A stretch of 64,000 nt of DNA from an uncultured Paracoccaceae bacterium (GTDB lineage: Bacteria; Pseudomonadota; Alphaproteobacteria; Rhodobacterales; Rhodobacteraceae), in contig OY288157.1 in NCBI GenBank assembly GCA_958439195.1, positions 1 to 64,000 of the forward strand, read 5' to 3'. This document shows positions 49,589 to 59,037 of the stretch, piece by piece. A program made the position numbers and the translations under genes. A model generated the notes under the pieces. That model was not told the DNA's origin, did no database searches, and saw only the letters and a program-made list of their open reading frames with translations. The first letter of the stretch is position 1. Each line of letters opens with the position of its first letter.

Positions 49589-50365
49589 ATGGACCATCAG
49601 ACAATCACCGTAGCCGAAGCGGGTGGGGTGGCGACCATCACCCTGAACCGGCCCGAGGTGATGAATGCACTGTCATCGCAGATGCGGGGCGAGATGCTGG
49701 CGGCGATCCGCGATGTGCAGGGGCGGGCGCGGTGCATTGTGCTGACCGGGGCGGGGCGGGCTTTTTGTTCCGGGCAGGATTTGCAGGATGCGATGGCCTT
49801 GGGGCAAACCGATCTGGGCCGGATATTGGCCGAAGAATATGAACCGCTGTTGAACGCCATCTATGATTGCCCGGTGCCGACGATTGCAGCCGTCAACGGG
49901 GCGGCGGCGGGGGCAGGGGCCAATCTGGCGCTGGCCTGCGATGTGGTGATCGCCTGTGACAGCGCCAGCTTCATTCAGGCTTTCACGCGGATCGGGCTGA
50001 TCCCGGATGCGGGTGGCACGTATTGGCTGCCGCGGCAGGTGGGGATGGCGCGGGCGATGGGGGCGGCGTTGTTTGCCGAAAAGATCACCGCCCGTCAGGC
50101 CGCCGATTGGGGGATGATCTGGGAGACGGTGCCGGATGATGCCTTTGCCGCCCATGTGACGGCGCGGGCCGGGGCATTGGCCGCGGGGCCGACGGTGGCC
50201 TACCGATTGGTCAAACAGGCGCTGCGGGCCAGCCCAGCCAATGGGCTGGAGGCGCAATTGACCCTGGAGGCGCGGTTGCAGAGCGAGGCCGGGGCGACGG
50301 CAGACTTCCGCGAAGGGGTGGCGGCATTCCTGGAAAAGCGCCCGGCGCGGTTCGCCGGGGCGTGA
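49589..50365 (+). CDS. enoyl-CoA hydratase/isomerase family protein
   Basis: A 258-residue crotonase-fold enzyme. The oxyanion hole and CoA-binding segments are LTGAGRAFCSGQDLQ and NGAAAGAGANLALACD; the IPDAGGTYWLPRQVG segment with Asp at the position of the usual catalytic glutamate resembles PaaG-type ring-opening or isomerase members more than fatty-acid hydratases. Start ATG 49589 is backed by AGAGGAGG upstream. It follows ccmH by 67 bp but is functionally unrelated. Substrate not assignable with confidence. Confidence 0.88.
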   Translation: MDHQTITVAEAGGVATITLNRPEVMNALSSQMRGEMLAAIRDVQGRARCIVLTGAGRAFCSGQDLQDAMALGQTDLGRILAEEYEPLLNAIYDCPVPTIAAVNGAAAGAGANLALACDVVIACDSASFIQAFTRIGLIPDAGGTYWLPRQVGMARAMGAALFAEKITARQAADWGMIWETVPDDAFAAHVTARAGALAAGPTVAYRLVKQALRASPANGLEAQLTLEARLQSEAGATADFREGVAAFLEKRPARFAGA

Positions 50366-50395
50366 GAGAAGGCGGCACCTGACGCAGATTGGGCG

Positions 50396-50956
50396 CTATG
50401 CCCCGCGTGACAGGGCGGCAACGCCCGTGCGGGCAATTTCGCGCAGGCCAAGGGGGCGCATCAGTTCGGCGAAGGCGTCGATCTTTTCGGGCGTGCCGGT
50501 CATTTCAAAGATGAAACTTTCCAGCGTGGAGTCGACCACATTGGCACGAAAAATCTCGGCCAGGCGCAGGGCTTCGATCCGGGCGTCGCCTTTGCCTGCC
50601 ACTTTGAACAGCGCCAGTTCGCGCTGCACGGCGGGGCCTTCGGCGGTGAGGTCGTGGACTTCGTAGACCGAAACGATGCGGCCCAACTGTGCCTCGATCT
50701 GGTCGATCACCGCCGGGGTGCCGGAGGTGACGATGGTGATGCGCGAACGGTGGCCGGTGTGATCCACCTCGGCCACGGTAAGGCTGTCGATGTTGTAGCC
50801 ACGCCCGGAGAACAGGCCGATCACGCGGGCCAGAACGCCGGGTTCGTTTTCAACGATCACAGCAAGGGTGTGGCTTTCGATGACCGTCGTATTGTGATCG
50901 CGCAGGTCATAGGCGGAATGGCTGGTGGAGCCACGTTTGATGTTGAGTGCGGACAT
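50396..50956 (-). CDS. ilvH: acetolactate synthase regulatory small subunit
   Basis: A 186-residue regulatory subunit with an N-terminal ACT domain (about 27-100: SHTLAVIVENEPGVLARVIG, FSGRGYNIDSLTV) that binds valine, and a C-terminal ACT-like region. It activates the ilvI-encoded catalytic subunit and confers feedback inhibition. Unlike the usual ilvIH or ilvBN pair, an acyltransferase gene separates it from ilvI here. It converges on the enoyl-CoA hydratase gene with only 30 bp between, with no clear terminator. Confidence 0.95.
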   Translation of the reverse strand: MSALNIKRGSTSHSAYDLRDHNTTVIESHTLAVIVENEPGVLARVIGLFSGRGYNIDSLTVAEVDHTGHRSRITIVTSGTPAVIDQIEAQLGRIVSVYEVHDLTAEGPAVQRELALFKVAGKGDARIEALRLAEIFRANVVDSTLESFIFEMTGTPEKIDAFAELMRPLGLREIARTGVAALSRGA

Positions 50957-50993
50957 TTCGCGGGTGCCTTCTTTTGAATTCGGGAATTTGCGA

Positions 50994-52055
50994 TCAGAAG
51001 CCGATCCATGACGGACGGCCCGCCCGACGGATCACAGCATAGATGAGGAGTGGTCCTGCGATGCCCGCCAGCGTGCCTGCCAGCATCTGGATGGAAAGAT
51101 CGGTCGTGAAAGGGGCCAAGGCGGCACGGGTGGCGGCGGAAAAGATGGTGTGGGACAGGTAGATGCCCATGGACGTGATGCCCAGATAGGCGAGGAACGT
51201 CGATGCGCCCCCCGTGCCGGATGCGGCGGCGCGGATCATGGCCAGGGCCGCGAGGGCCAGGAGGATGCCGAACACCTGGTCGAGCAGCAGGGATGCGGGA
51301 AGTTGAAATTTTGCCAGTTGCAAGACGATGAAGCCGGTTGCGGCCAGTGCGACACCTGCCTTGCCAAAGCGCAGCGCATGCGGCCCCAGCCACAGACCGA
51401 TCAGGAACGCGCCTGCATTGGTGAGTGCGCCGAATGTGAATGCGTTCAGCAAGACCGGCGCAAAGGTCGTCGACAGTATCAGTGCAAGGGCAAGGCCAAG
51501 CCAGACAGTCGGCGGCAGTGGGCGTCCAACCATGCGGATCAGCCCGATACCCGCGATGTGCAACAGGAACAGTGCCCAGAGGAACCAGAAATGATCCCGC
51601 GGCGGAAGGGGCCAGAATGCCAGATCTTGCCAACCGGAAAGCTGGGTATTGGCGCTGTCGCCTGCGAAAATCCTGGCCGCGGTGAAGATGTAGGTCCACA
51701 GGATCAGTGGCCAGATCAATCGGGTGACGCGGCTTATCGCGGCCATGCCTGCGGGGCGGCGCAGAACCCATGCCTGAAAGGTCATTCCCGAAAGAATGAA
51801 GAAAAGCGGCATATGGAAATTGTAGATCAGCTTGTCGATGGTCTGAAACAGCGTCGGGTTTTCGACCATTCCAGCCGTATTCACCCCACGCCATGCATGC
51901 CCGATCACAACCAGAATGATCCCCACACCCTTTGCCACATCCAGTGACAGGTCGCGGGTGGTTGGTGCGTCCGGTACTTTGGCGGCGAGTGTTGCGGATG
52001 GGGTCATGGCCATGCCTGCACTGTCACTTTTGGGTCGGCAGGCGGTGTCGGCCAT
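50994..52055 (-). CDS. membrane-bound acyltransferase family 3 protein
   Basis: A 353-residue integral membrane protein of the acyltransferase-3/OafA type, with about ten hydrophobic segments. It begins its catalytic fold with RDLSLDVAKGVGIILVVIGHAWRG, with the characteristic GHAW histidine. Such proteins O-acylate polysaccharides or lipids at the membrane. It lies in the ilv operon between ilvI (81 bp upstream) and ilvH (37 bp downstream) on the same strand. Start is uncertain: ATG 52055, 52013 and 52007 are all in frame and lack a clear ribosome-binding site. No link to branched-chain synthesis is known. Confidence 0.85.
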   Translation of the reverse strand: MADTACRPKSDSAGMAMTPSATLAAKVPDAPTTRDLSLDVAKGVGIILVVIGHAWRGVNTAGMVENPTLFQTIDKLIYNFHMPLFFILSGMTFQAWVLRRPAGMAAISRVTRLIWPLILWTYIFTAARIFAGDSANTQLSGWQDLAFWPLPPRDHFWFLWALFLLHIAGIGLIRMVGRPLPPTVWLGLALALILSTTFAPVLLNAFTFGALTNAGAFLIGLWLGPHALRFGKAGVALAATGFIVLQLAKFQLPASLLLDQVFGILLALAALAMIRAAASGTGGASTFLAYLGITSMGIYLSHTIFSAATRAALAPFTTDLSIQMLAGTLAGIAGPLLIYAVIRRAGRPSWIGF

Positions 52056-52136
52056 AGGGGTGGGGGGCGCAAGGCGCCGGACCCGGAACTGGCCCCGTAT
52101 TTGGCCCCCCTATCGACACCTGACCTGCCGGTCCCA

Positions 52137-53891
<1,755 letters not shown>

Positions 53892-53945
53892 CGTCATCCA
53901 TCCTTTGTCGGGCATCCTTGGTCGGGCACCCCGTCATCGCGCAAC

Positions 53946-53974
53946 AAAAAGCCCCCGGTTCAAGGTCCGGGGGC
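53946..53974 (-). terminator. attenuator terminator upstream of ilvI
   Basis: On the minus strand: GCCCCCGG (53974 to 53967), loop ACCTTGAA, CCGGGGGC, then TTTTT (53950 to 53946). A perfect 8-bp GC stem and U-run, 54 bp before the ilvI start. Terminator of the transcription attenuator described at 53946-54014. Confidence 0.92.
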
Positions 53975-54014
53975 GCATGGGAGCCGTATGGCAAGCGTTA
54001 CCGCCCCATGCGCC
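53946..54014 (-). promoter_or_regulatory. ilv transcription attenuator (antiterminator/terminator switch)
   Basis: The leader RNA can pair GGCGCATGGG (54014-54005, inside the leader ORF) with CCCATGCGCC (53981-53972), a perfect 10-bp stem. The latter overlaps the first three bases of the terminator's 5' arm, so this stem competes with the terminator. Ribosome stalling at the Ile-Leu-Val codons leaves the first segment free and favours the antiterminator; translation to the stop codon covers it and lets the terminator form. Confidence 0.8.
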
Positions 54015-54045
54015 ATCGTCTTACATCTACGAGAATGCCGGACAT
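53998..54045 (-). CDS. ilv operon leader peptide
   Basis: A 15-codon ORF reading MSGILVDVRRWRMGR followed by TAA. The Ile-Leu-Val-Asp-Val stretch holds one codon for each branched-chain amino acid plus a second Val, and uses codons that are rare at this GC content (ATT, GTA twice, AGA). Its stop lies 24 bases before the terminator stem. Ribosome-binding site is weak (GTGGGAT). Leader peptides with branched-chain codons are the known sensors for ilv operon attenuation in proteobacteria. Confidence 0.8.
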   Translation of the reverse strand: MSGILVDVRRWRMGR

Positions 54046-54084
54046 ATGCGATCCCACAGTTCTGGCCCCTTGTTCTGGAGGCGG

Positions 54085-54113
54085 ACACTATGGCGGTGGA
54101 AATGGGGCGTCAA
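54085..54113 (-). promoter_or_regulatory. candidate ilv promoter
   Basis: Minus strand TTGACG (54113-54108), 17-base spacer, TAGTGT (54090-54085). Transcription would start near 54078, 33 bp before the leader peptide. The -10 is weak; CATAGT overlapping it is an alternative. Confidence 0.45.
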
Positions 54114-54153
54114 CCGCAAAAGCGGGCCTAAAGTGTCGCAGCGGGGGTAAAAA

Positions 54154-54184
54154 TTGAAACTTCGTTTCGTTTATGGGTGATAAT
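54154..54184 (+). promoter_or_regulatory. candidate promoter of the GST gene
   Basis: TTGAAA (54154-54159), 19-base spacer, GATAAT (54179-54184). It lies in an A/T-richer stretch and would leave a 5' leader of about 140 nt before ATG 54332. The 54046-54331 interval contains no other gene. Confidence 0.35.
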
Positions 54185-54331
54185 TGGCAACTTATGAAAC
54201 TCTCTGCGCGAATGCACAGGGCGGTGTGCCGGGTTGAGTCGCGCCGGGGGATGGCGCGGGGCGCGTGGATGGCTATGTAGGGGGCGGAATGGGGCGGCGT
54301 GGTGCGGCCCCTGTGACAAAGGGTGTTGCGC

Positions 54332-54937
54332 ATGAAGCTGTATTATTCGCCGGGGGCCTGTTCGCTTGCCTCGCATATCGTGCTGGCCGAGAGCGGCGCT
54401 GACTACTCGATCGAGCGGGCCGACATCCGCGCCAAGAAAACCGAAACCGGCGGCGATTTCACCGCGATCAGCGCGCGTGGGGCGGTTCCGGTTCTGGTGC
54501 TGGACGATGGCGCGGTGCTGACCGAGGGCGTGGCGATCATGCAATTCGTGGCGGATCGCGTGACGCCGGGCAAACTGCCTGCGGCTGGCACGCTGGCGCG
54601 GGCGCGGCTGCAAGAGGCGCTGAACTTTGTGTCGACCGAGGTTCACAAGACCTATTCGCCGTTCTTCCGGGGGATTGAGGGCGCGGCGAAAGAGGCGCAG
54701 GTGGCGTTGTTGAACAGCCGTCTGGCGCTGGTCGAGGCGCAGTTGGCGGATGGGCGGGACTATCTGCTGGGGGCGGATTTCATGCCTGCCGATGCCTATC
54801 TGTTCACCGTGACCAACTGGTCCAAGGGGATTGGCCATGACCTTTCCGCTTTCCCGAAACTAGAGGCGCTGCGCGCACGGGTTGCGGCGCGGCCTGCGGT
54901 GCAGGCGGCGATGAAGGCCGAAGGGCTGTTGAAGTAA
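54332..54937 (+). CDS. glutathione S-transferase
   Basis: A 201-residue GST. It begins MKLYYSPGACSLASHIVLAESG, the beta-class bacterial pattern with Cys10 near the glutathione site, and shows a cis-Pro VPVLVLDDGAVLTEGVAI segment (about 53-70). The helical domain follows, ending KLEALRARVAARPAVQAAMKAEGLLK. Start ATG 54332; an in-frame ATG 54323 adds three residues. It transfers glutathione to electrophiles in the cytoplasm; the substrate is unknown. It is followed by a very strong bidirectional hairpin. Confidence 0.95.
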   Translation: MKLYYSPGACSLASHIVLAESGADYSIERADIRAKKTETGGDFTAISARGAVPVLVLDDGAVLTEGVAIMQFVADRVTPGKLPAAGTLARARLQEALNFVSTEVHKTYSPFFRGIEGAAKEAQVALLNSRLALVEAQLADGRDYLLGADFMPADAYLFTVTNWSKGIGHDLSAFPKLEALRARVAARPAVQAAMKAEGLLK

Positions 54938-54954
54938 GCGGTCGGTCCGATGAA

Positions 54955-54992
54955 ATGAATAAGGCCCGCGCGGTGGCGCGGGCCTTATTCAT
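54955..54992. terminator. bidirectional hairpin between GST and antiporter genes
   Basis: A perfect 17-bp stem: ATGAATAAGGCCCGCGC (54955-54971), loop GGTG, and its exact complement (54976-54992). Flanked by A/T-rich arms, it can act as a terminator for both convergent genes. Confidence 0.85.
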
Positions 54993-55005
54993 GGGTGTGC
55001 GCAGA

Positions 55006-55917
55006 TCAGATCAGCGCGACATAGCCGGCATAGGCCGCCAGCAACAGCGCGCCTGCGATGCGCGGCAGGCCGCCCAGCACGAAGGCAAGTACGGTCAGGC
55101 CGATGGCAGCACCTGCGACCCAAGGCATGTCAACAGAGGCGAAGCGCGGATCGGCCGGGATGGGCGCAATCAGGGCGGTGGTGCCCAAGATGCCGAAGAT
55201 GTTGAAGATGTTGGAGCCGACGATATTGCCCACGGCAATCTCGGTCTGCTTGCGGATGGCCGCGATGACCGAGGTGGCCAATTCCGGCAGGGAGGTGCCG
55301 ACAGCAACGATGGTCAGGCCGATGACCGCCTCGGATATGCCGAAGGCGCGGGCGATTTCGGTGGAGCTGTCCACCAGCAGGCGCGCACCGATGACCAGAA
55401 CGACCAGACCGCCCAGCGTCATGGCCCAGGCCTTCCATTGTGGGATGTCGCCTTCGTTGGCCTCTTCCACCTCGACCTTGCCGGTCAGGAAGGCGGTGGC
55501 GAGGAAGATGATCAGACCCGCAACAAGAACAAGGCCATCAAAACGCGTAACCGATCCATCCAGCAGCATCACCCAGATTACCGCTGTCGCCAGCAGCATG
55601 AAGCCGAGATCGCGCCAGAGTTTGCGGACCGGGATGATCAGCGGCGCGATTAGGGCCGAAATGCCGAGGATCAGCAGGATATTGGCGATGTTCGATCCCA
55701 GCACGTTGCCGATGGCGATGGCGGGTTGGCCGGCCATCGCGGCCTGGACAGACACAAGCATTTCGGGGGCCGAAGTGCCGAAGCCCACGATCGTCAGGCC
55801 GATGACCATGGGCGATAGGCGGAAGTGTTTTGCGATGGCCGTAGCCCCGCGCACCAGGTATTCGCCGCCGAAGAACAGGGCGACAAGGCCCAGCACGAAA
55901 AGCAGATAAGTCATCAA
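55006..55917 (-). CDS. calcium/sodium antiporter (CaCA family)
   Basis: A 303-residue integral membrane antiporter with two inverted repeats, each carrying the alpha motif: GFGTSAPEMLVSVQAA with GSNIANILLILG in the first half and VGTSLPELATSVIAA with GSNIFNIFGILG in the second half. These hold the exchange-site acidic residues. About ten membrane helices. Similar to E. coli YrbG, which moves cations with unclear physiological role. Minus-strand, ending 14 bp from a strong bidirectional hairpin. Confidence 0.95.
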   Translation of the reverse strand: MMTYLLFVLGLVALFFGGEYLVRGATAIAKHFRLSPMVIGLTIVGFGTSAPEMLVSVQAAMAGQPAIAIGNVLGSNIANILLILGISALIAPLIIPVRKLWRDLGFMLLATAVIWVMLLDGSVTRFDGLVLVAGLIIFLATAFLTGKVEVEEANEGDIPQWKAWAMTLGGLVVLVIGARLLVDSSTEIARAFGISEAVIGLTIVAVGTSLPELATSVIAAIRKQTEIAVGNIVGSNIFNIFGILGTTALIAPIPADPRFASVDMPWVAGAAIGLTVLAFVLGGLPRIAGALLLAAYAGYVALI

Positions 55918-56070
55918 TCACCCCGAGATGGTATCAGTTTGGTTCGCCCCACATCGGGTGTCGATCGGATGTATCAAGGGGGCGGTGGCGGATAACTGAT
56001 GCAAAGGGCGGAAATGCTGCGCATGCGTGGCGCGATGGTCACGCCTGCGCGGGGTGATGCGGCGGCACAG

Positions 56071-56910
56071 TCAGATATCGCGCGGGGTGCGGGTTTCCGG
56101 CAGCGAGATGCGGGCCACCTGTTCGGCGATGGGATCGACCGACAGGGGGTGCAGTTCGGCCTTGTGCGCGGCGGGATCGCCGATGTCCTGCCAACGGCCG
56201 CCCTTGTAGATTTCCAGCGCGGTAAAGCCCGCCTTATAGCCCATCTTGCGTGATCCCGGCACCCAGTAGCCAAGATAGACGTAAGGCAGGCCCGCCTCGC
56301 GCGCGATGTCGATGTGATCAAGGATCAGATAGGTGCCCAGCGACAGGTCCGACAGGGTGGGGTCATAAAAGCTGTAGACCATCGACAGCCCGTCATCGAA
56401 AACATCGGTCAGGCAGACGGCGGCCAGCGGGCGGCCCATTTCACCGGGTCCGGCGGGGCGCGTGTATTCGATGACGCGGGATTTGATCGGCGTTTCCTCG
56501 ATCATCGCGGCGAATTCGAAAATGTCCATGTCGGCCATCCCGCCATCGGCGTGGCGGGTGTCGAGATATCGGCGAAACAGCGAGAACTGATCCTCGGTTG
56601 CCCAGGGCGAGGTCGCGTTGCGGCGCAGGTCTTCGGCCTTTTTCAACACGCGGCGCTGGGTGCGGCGGGGTTGGAAATCGGCCACCCGGATGCGGGCCGA
56701 CAGGCAAGCCGAACATTCCGCGCAGGACGGGCGATACAGAACATTCTGGCTGCGCCGGAAGCCCTGTTTCGACAGCGAGTCATTCAGTTTCTGCGCGTGT
56801 TCCCCCTGAAGCGCGGTAAAAAGTTTCCGCTCCATCCGGCCATCCAGATAGGGGCAGGGCTGCGGAGCCGTCACATAGAACTGGGGCGCGATGGGAAGGG
56901 TGTGGCGCAT
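56071..56910 (-). CDS. bpt: aspartate/glutamate leucyltransferase (Bpt)
   Basis: A 279-residue aminoacyl-tRNA-protein transferase of the ATE/Bpt family that adds leucine to N-terminal Asp or Glu, feeding the N-end rule pathway. Landmarks: PCPYLDGRMERKLFTAL, SCAECSACLSARIRVADF with the paired cysteines, and the C-terminal YLGYWVPGSRKMGYKAGFTALEIY. Bpt and Ate (arginyltransferase) are close; the bacterial length and CPYL motif favour Bpt. Minus strand, 153 bp from the antiporter gene. Confidence 0.94.
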   Translation of the reverse strand: MRHTLPIAPQFYVTAPQPCPYLDGRMERKLFTALQGEHAQKLNDSLSKQGFRRSQNVLYRPSCAECSACLSARIRVADFQPRRTQRRVLKKAEDLRRNATSPWATEDQFSLFRRYLDTRHADGGMADMDIFEFAAMIEETPIKSRVIEYTRPAGPGEMGRPLAAVCLTDVFDDGLSMVYSFYDPTLSDLSLGTYLILDHIDIAREAGLPYVYLGYWVPGSRKMGYKAGFTALEIYKGGRWQDIGDPAAHKAELHPLSVDPIAEQVARISLPETRTPRDI

Positions 56911-57068
56911 TCTGGGATTATTGTCGGATGAACCCTGACCGTAGCAAGGGGCAATCCTGTCGCCAAGTCGGGATTTCGGCAGAATTTCGGCCTTTTCCGC
57001 GGAATGTCGGCAACGGGAACGGCCCCGCCTTTGGGGAGGGGCCGTGGCGGATCGGGTGTGAAGATGTC

Positions 57069-57521
57069 TCAGGCGCTGCGGTTGATGGCGACCGAGCCAA
57101 GGACCATGTCGGTCAGCCCCTGGCCGCGCCGTGTGACCATCATCAGGGCGACCGAGATGATCTGCGGGAGAACGAAGGCCATCGACATCGAATACCCCAG
57201 CGTGTGCAGGAAGGCGGTGCCGGCATCGAAACGCTGGCCGTAGCGGTCAAGAAATTTTATCGACATCAGCCGCATGCCCCAGGTCGCGCTGTCGCCCGAA
57301 AGCGTGATCCAGCGGTAAAGAAACCCCACGGCCAGCCAGACCAGCGGCAGGATGAACAGCGCGGTCAGGGCCGTGATCAGGGCGATGACGACCACGATCA
57401 GCGTGACAAAGATCGTATCCACGATCCAGGCCAGCCCACGCTTGAACGCCACGCCACTGTAGAATTCGGCATGGCGGTCGGGGTCTGGTTGGGTGTTGAT
57501 CAGGCTGTCGGACATCATCAT
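57069..57521 (-). CDS. RDD-family membrane protein
   Basis: A 150-residue protein with the RDD fold: GLAWIVDTIFVTLIVVVIAL near residues 30-50 (an Arg-Asp at its start), further hydrophobic segments to about 85, then SGDSATWGMRLMSIKFLDRYG and the C-terminal TRRGQGLTDMVLGSVAIN. RDD proteins are small membrane proteins of uncertain, sometimes transport-related, role. Three consecutive ATG codons (57521, 57518, 57515) could serve as start; AGGA upstream favours the first. Same strand as bpt, with 158 bp between. Confidence 0.88.
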   Translation of the reverse strand: MMMSDSLINTQPDPDRHAEFYSGVAFKRGLAWIVDTIFVTLIVVVIALITALTALFILPLVWLAVGFLYRWITLSGDSATWGMRLMSIKFLDRYGQRFDAGTAFLHTLGYSMSMAFVLPQIISVALMMVTRRGQGLTDMVLGSVAINRSA

Positions 57522-57619
57522 CGCTTTGGTTCCTGGCCGGGTGGCAAAAAGGCGGCGGGTGGGAAAGAGGTGGCCCTTGCGGGCCACCGGTTCAAGTGTG
57601 GTTCGATCCGGCGTCCCGA

Positions 57620-58084
57620 TCAGGAATTGGCGGACGGGGGACTATCGGCCACCGGACGCGGCGTACGGGCGCGGTCATCCATGAAGGCGTCGAATTCCTG
57701 TTTGTCCTTTGCCTCGCGCAGGCGGTTCAGGAAACCTTCGAATGCGGCCTGTTCTTCTTCCAGACGGCGCAGGGTTTCGGTTTTGTAGGCATCAAAGGCC
57801 GTGTTGCCCGAGGAGGCATAAACACGGTGTGCGCCCCATTCGGTGCGGCGGGATTTGCGGCAGGATGATCCGAACATGTCTTTGCTCCAGCGGTTGGTGG
57901 CGAACATATAGGCCATGATGGCAAGGCCCACGGGCCAGAAGAAGATGAAGCCCAGCACCATCGCGGTGATCCAGGCCTTGCGGCCATGACCGTCAAGCCA
58001 GGATTCGGCCCGGCGAGGCCAGGAGAGGAGGCCGCCCTGAATGCTTGACTGCACGCGGGGGGCGGCGGTGGAAGTGGTGTACAT
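57620..58084 (-). CDS. DUF2852 domain protein
   Basis: A 154-residue protein with one or two membrane helices (about 34-64: GRKAWITAMVLGFIFFWPVG, LAIMAYMFATN) followed by a charged coiled region (TETLRRLEEEQAAFEGFLNRLREAKDKQ; split here across residues 103-130). DUF2852 members are alphaproteobacterial proteins of unknown function. Reading frame starts at ATG 58084 (MYTTSTAAPRV). The 98 bp between it and the RDD gene and 307 bp upstream hold no other gene. Confidence 0.87.
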   Translation of the reverse strand: MYTTSTAAPRVQSSIQGGLLSWPRRAESWLDGHGRKAWITAMVLGFIFFWPVGLAIMAYMFATNRWSKDMFGSSCRKSRRTEWGAHRVYASSGNTAFDAYKTETLRRLEEEQAAFEGFLNRLREAKDKQEFDAFMDDRARTPRPVADSPPSANS

Positions 58085-58218
58085 CGGCGGTCTCCGGTTT
58101 CGGGTTGATGTGAACGTCTTTCACATTGGGAAGATGTGGAGGCGTGGTGTGCGGTTCAAGTGGCTATGTTAAAATAATTCACATAGCGGACGTAGGGTGG
58201 GGTGCGGTGATCTTGCGG

Positions 58219-58359
58219 TGCGCGGGCATGCGCCCGCGCAAGCCATTTACCCGCGCCCGCGCCTTCGGCTTTGGCGCGGGCGCGGGGGGGCGTTCCGCCC
58301 CCTCTTGGCGACAAGCGCCAATTCACCCCCTAAGGGTATTTGCCGCCAAGATGAAAGCC
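58219..58359. repeat. array of GC hairpins ending in the dispersed-repeat tail
   Basis: Four successive hairpins: TGCGCGGGC-ATGC-GCCCGCGCA (58219-58240); a perfect 14-bp stem CCCGCGCCCGCGCC with its complement around TTCGGCTTT (58250-58286); GGGGGCG-TTC-CGCCCCC (58286-58302); TTGGCG-ACAAG-CGCCAA (58305-58321). Then CACCCCCTAAGGGTATTTGC and CGCCAAGATGAAAG, the same tail as at 44291. This fills the 307-bp gap between the DUF2852 and YbaK genes. Confidence 0.7.
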
Positions 58360-58391
58360 GTTGTCAGGCGCGGTGGCGGCGGCGGGGCTGG

Positions 58392-58862
58392 TCAGGCTGT
58401 GAACGGTGCGAGGGTTGCGCCGGTCAGGCGGTGCAGCGTTTCGGGGGCGATGGGGAAGATGTGACGCGGGGTTCCTGCGGCGGCCCAGACCACACGAAAG
58501 GCCATGAGGCGGGGATCAACCCAGGTGGGCAGCGGGCTGAGGTGGCCCAGGGGGGCGACGCCGCCGATGGCAAAGCCGGTGATCCGGCGGATGGCCGTGG
58601 CATCGGCCCGTTGAAGCGGTTCCCCTGCGAGGGCGGTGGCCAGTGCCGGGTCGACCTGATTGCCGCCGGCGGTCAGAAAAAGAAATAGCCGCCCGCTCTG
58701 TTCCCCGGCGAAGAGGATGGATTTCACGATCTGATCCAGCGTGACGCCTGCGGCCGTGGCGGCCTGTTGGGCGGTGCGGGTTTCCTGCGGCATTTCAAGA
58801 GGGGCAATGTCCAGCCCGGCAGTATTGAGGGCGGCGATGACGCGGGCGAGGCTTTTGCTCAT
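58392..58862 (-). CDS. YbaK/EbsC-type aminoacyl-tRNA deacylase
   Basis: A 156-residue protein of the YbaK/ProX-like deacylase family, which hydrolyses mischarged aminoacyl-tRNAs such as Cys-tRNA-Pro. It has the AATAAGVTLDQIVKSILF segment with the conserved lysine, and the GFAIGGVAPLGHLSPLP motif near residues 100-115. Start ATG 58862. Substrate specificity (ProX versus YbaK) cannot be told. Faces the divergent glnE gene with 175 bp between. Confidence 0.92.
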   Translation of the reverse strand: MSKSLARVIAALNTAGLDIAPLEMPQETRTAQQAATAAGVTLDQIVKSILFAGEQSGRLFLFLTAGGNQVDPALATALAGEPLQRADATAIRRITGFAIGGVAPLGHLSPLPTWVDPRLMAFRVVWAAAGTPRHIFPIAPETLHRLTGATLAPFTA

Positions 58863-58964
58863 GTTGCGGGCCTGAATGGGAATGTGTTGGGGGTGGCGGA
58901 CTGTGAGGCTTTAGCTTGTGGCGGGGTGAGGCCGCAACAGGGGGGGCTTGGGGCGCACGGGGCG

Positions 58965-59000
58965 CGGAATGGGGCGCAGAATGGGACCCGGAATGGGGCG
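58965..59000. repeat. 12-bp tandem repeat upstream of glnE
   Basis: CGGAATGGGGCG (58965), CAGAATGGGACC (58977), CGGAATGGGGCG (58989). It lies before the chosen glnE start and would encode MGR/MGP-type repeats if the longer start at 58948 were used. Confidence 0.75.
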
Positions 59001-59037
59001 CGTTGACCGCGCCGATGGGGCGGCGCATTCTGTGGCA

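Noticed and set aside
58948..59037. Upstream start for GlnE with a Gly/Arg repeat
   Set aside because: It encodes MGR/MGP repeats from a 12-bp tandem array; the conserved GlnE sequence begins at ATG 59038.
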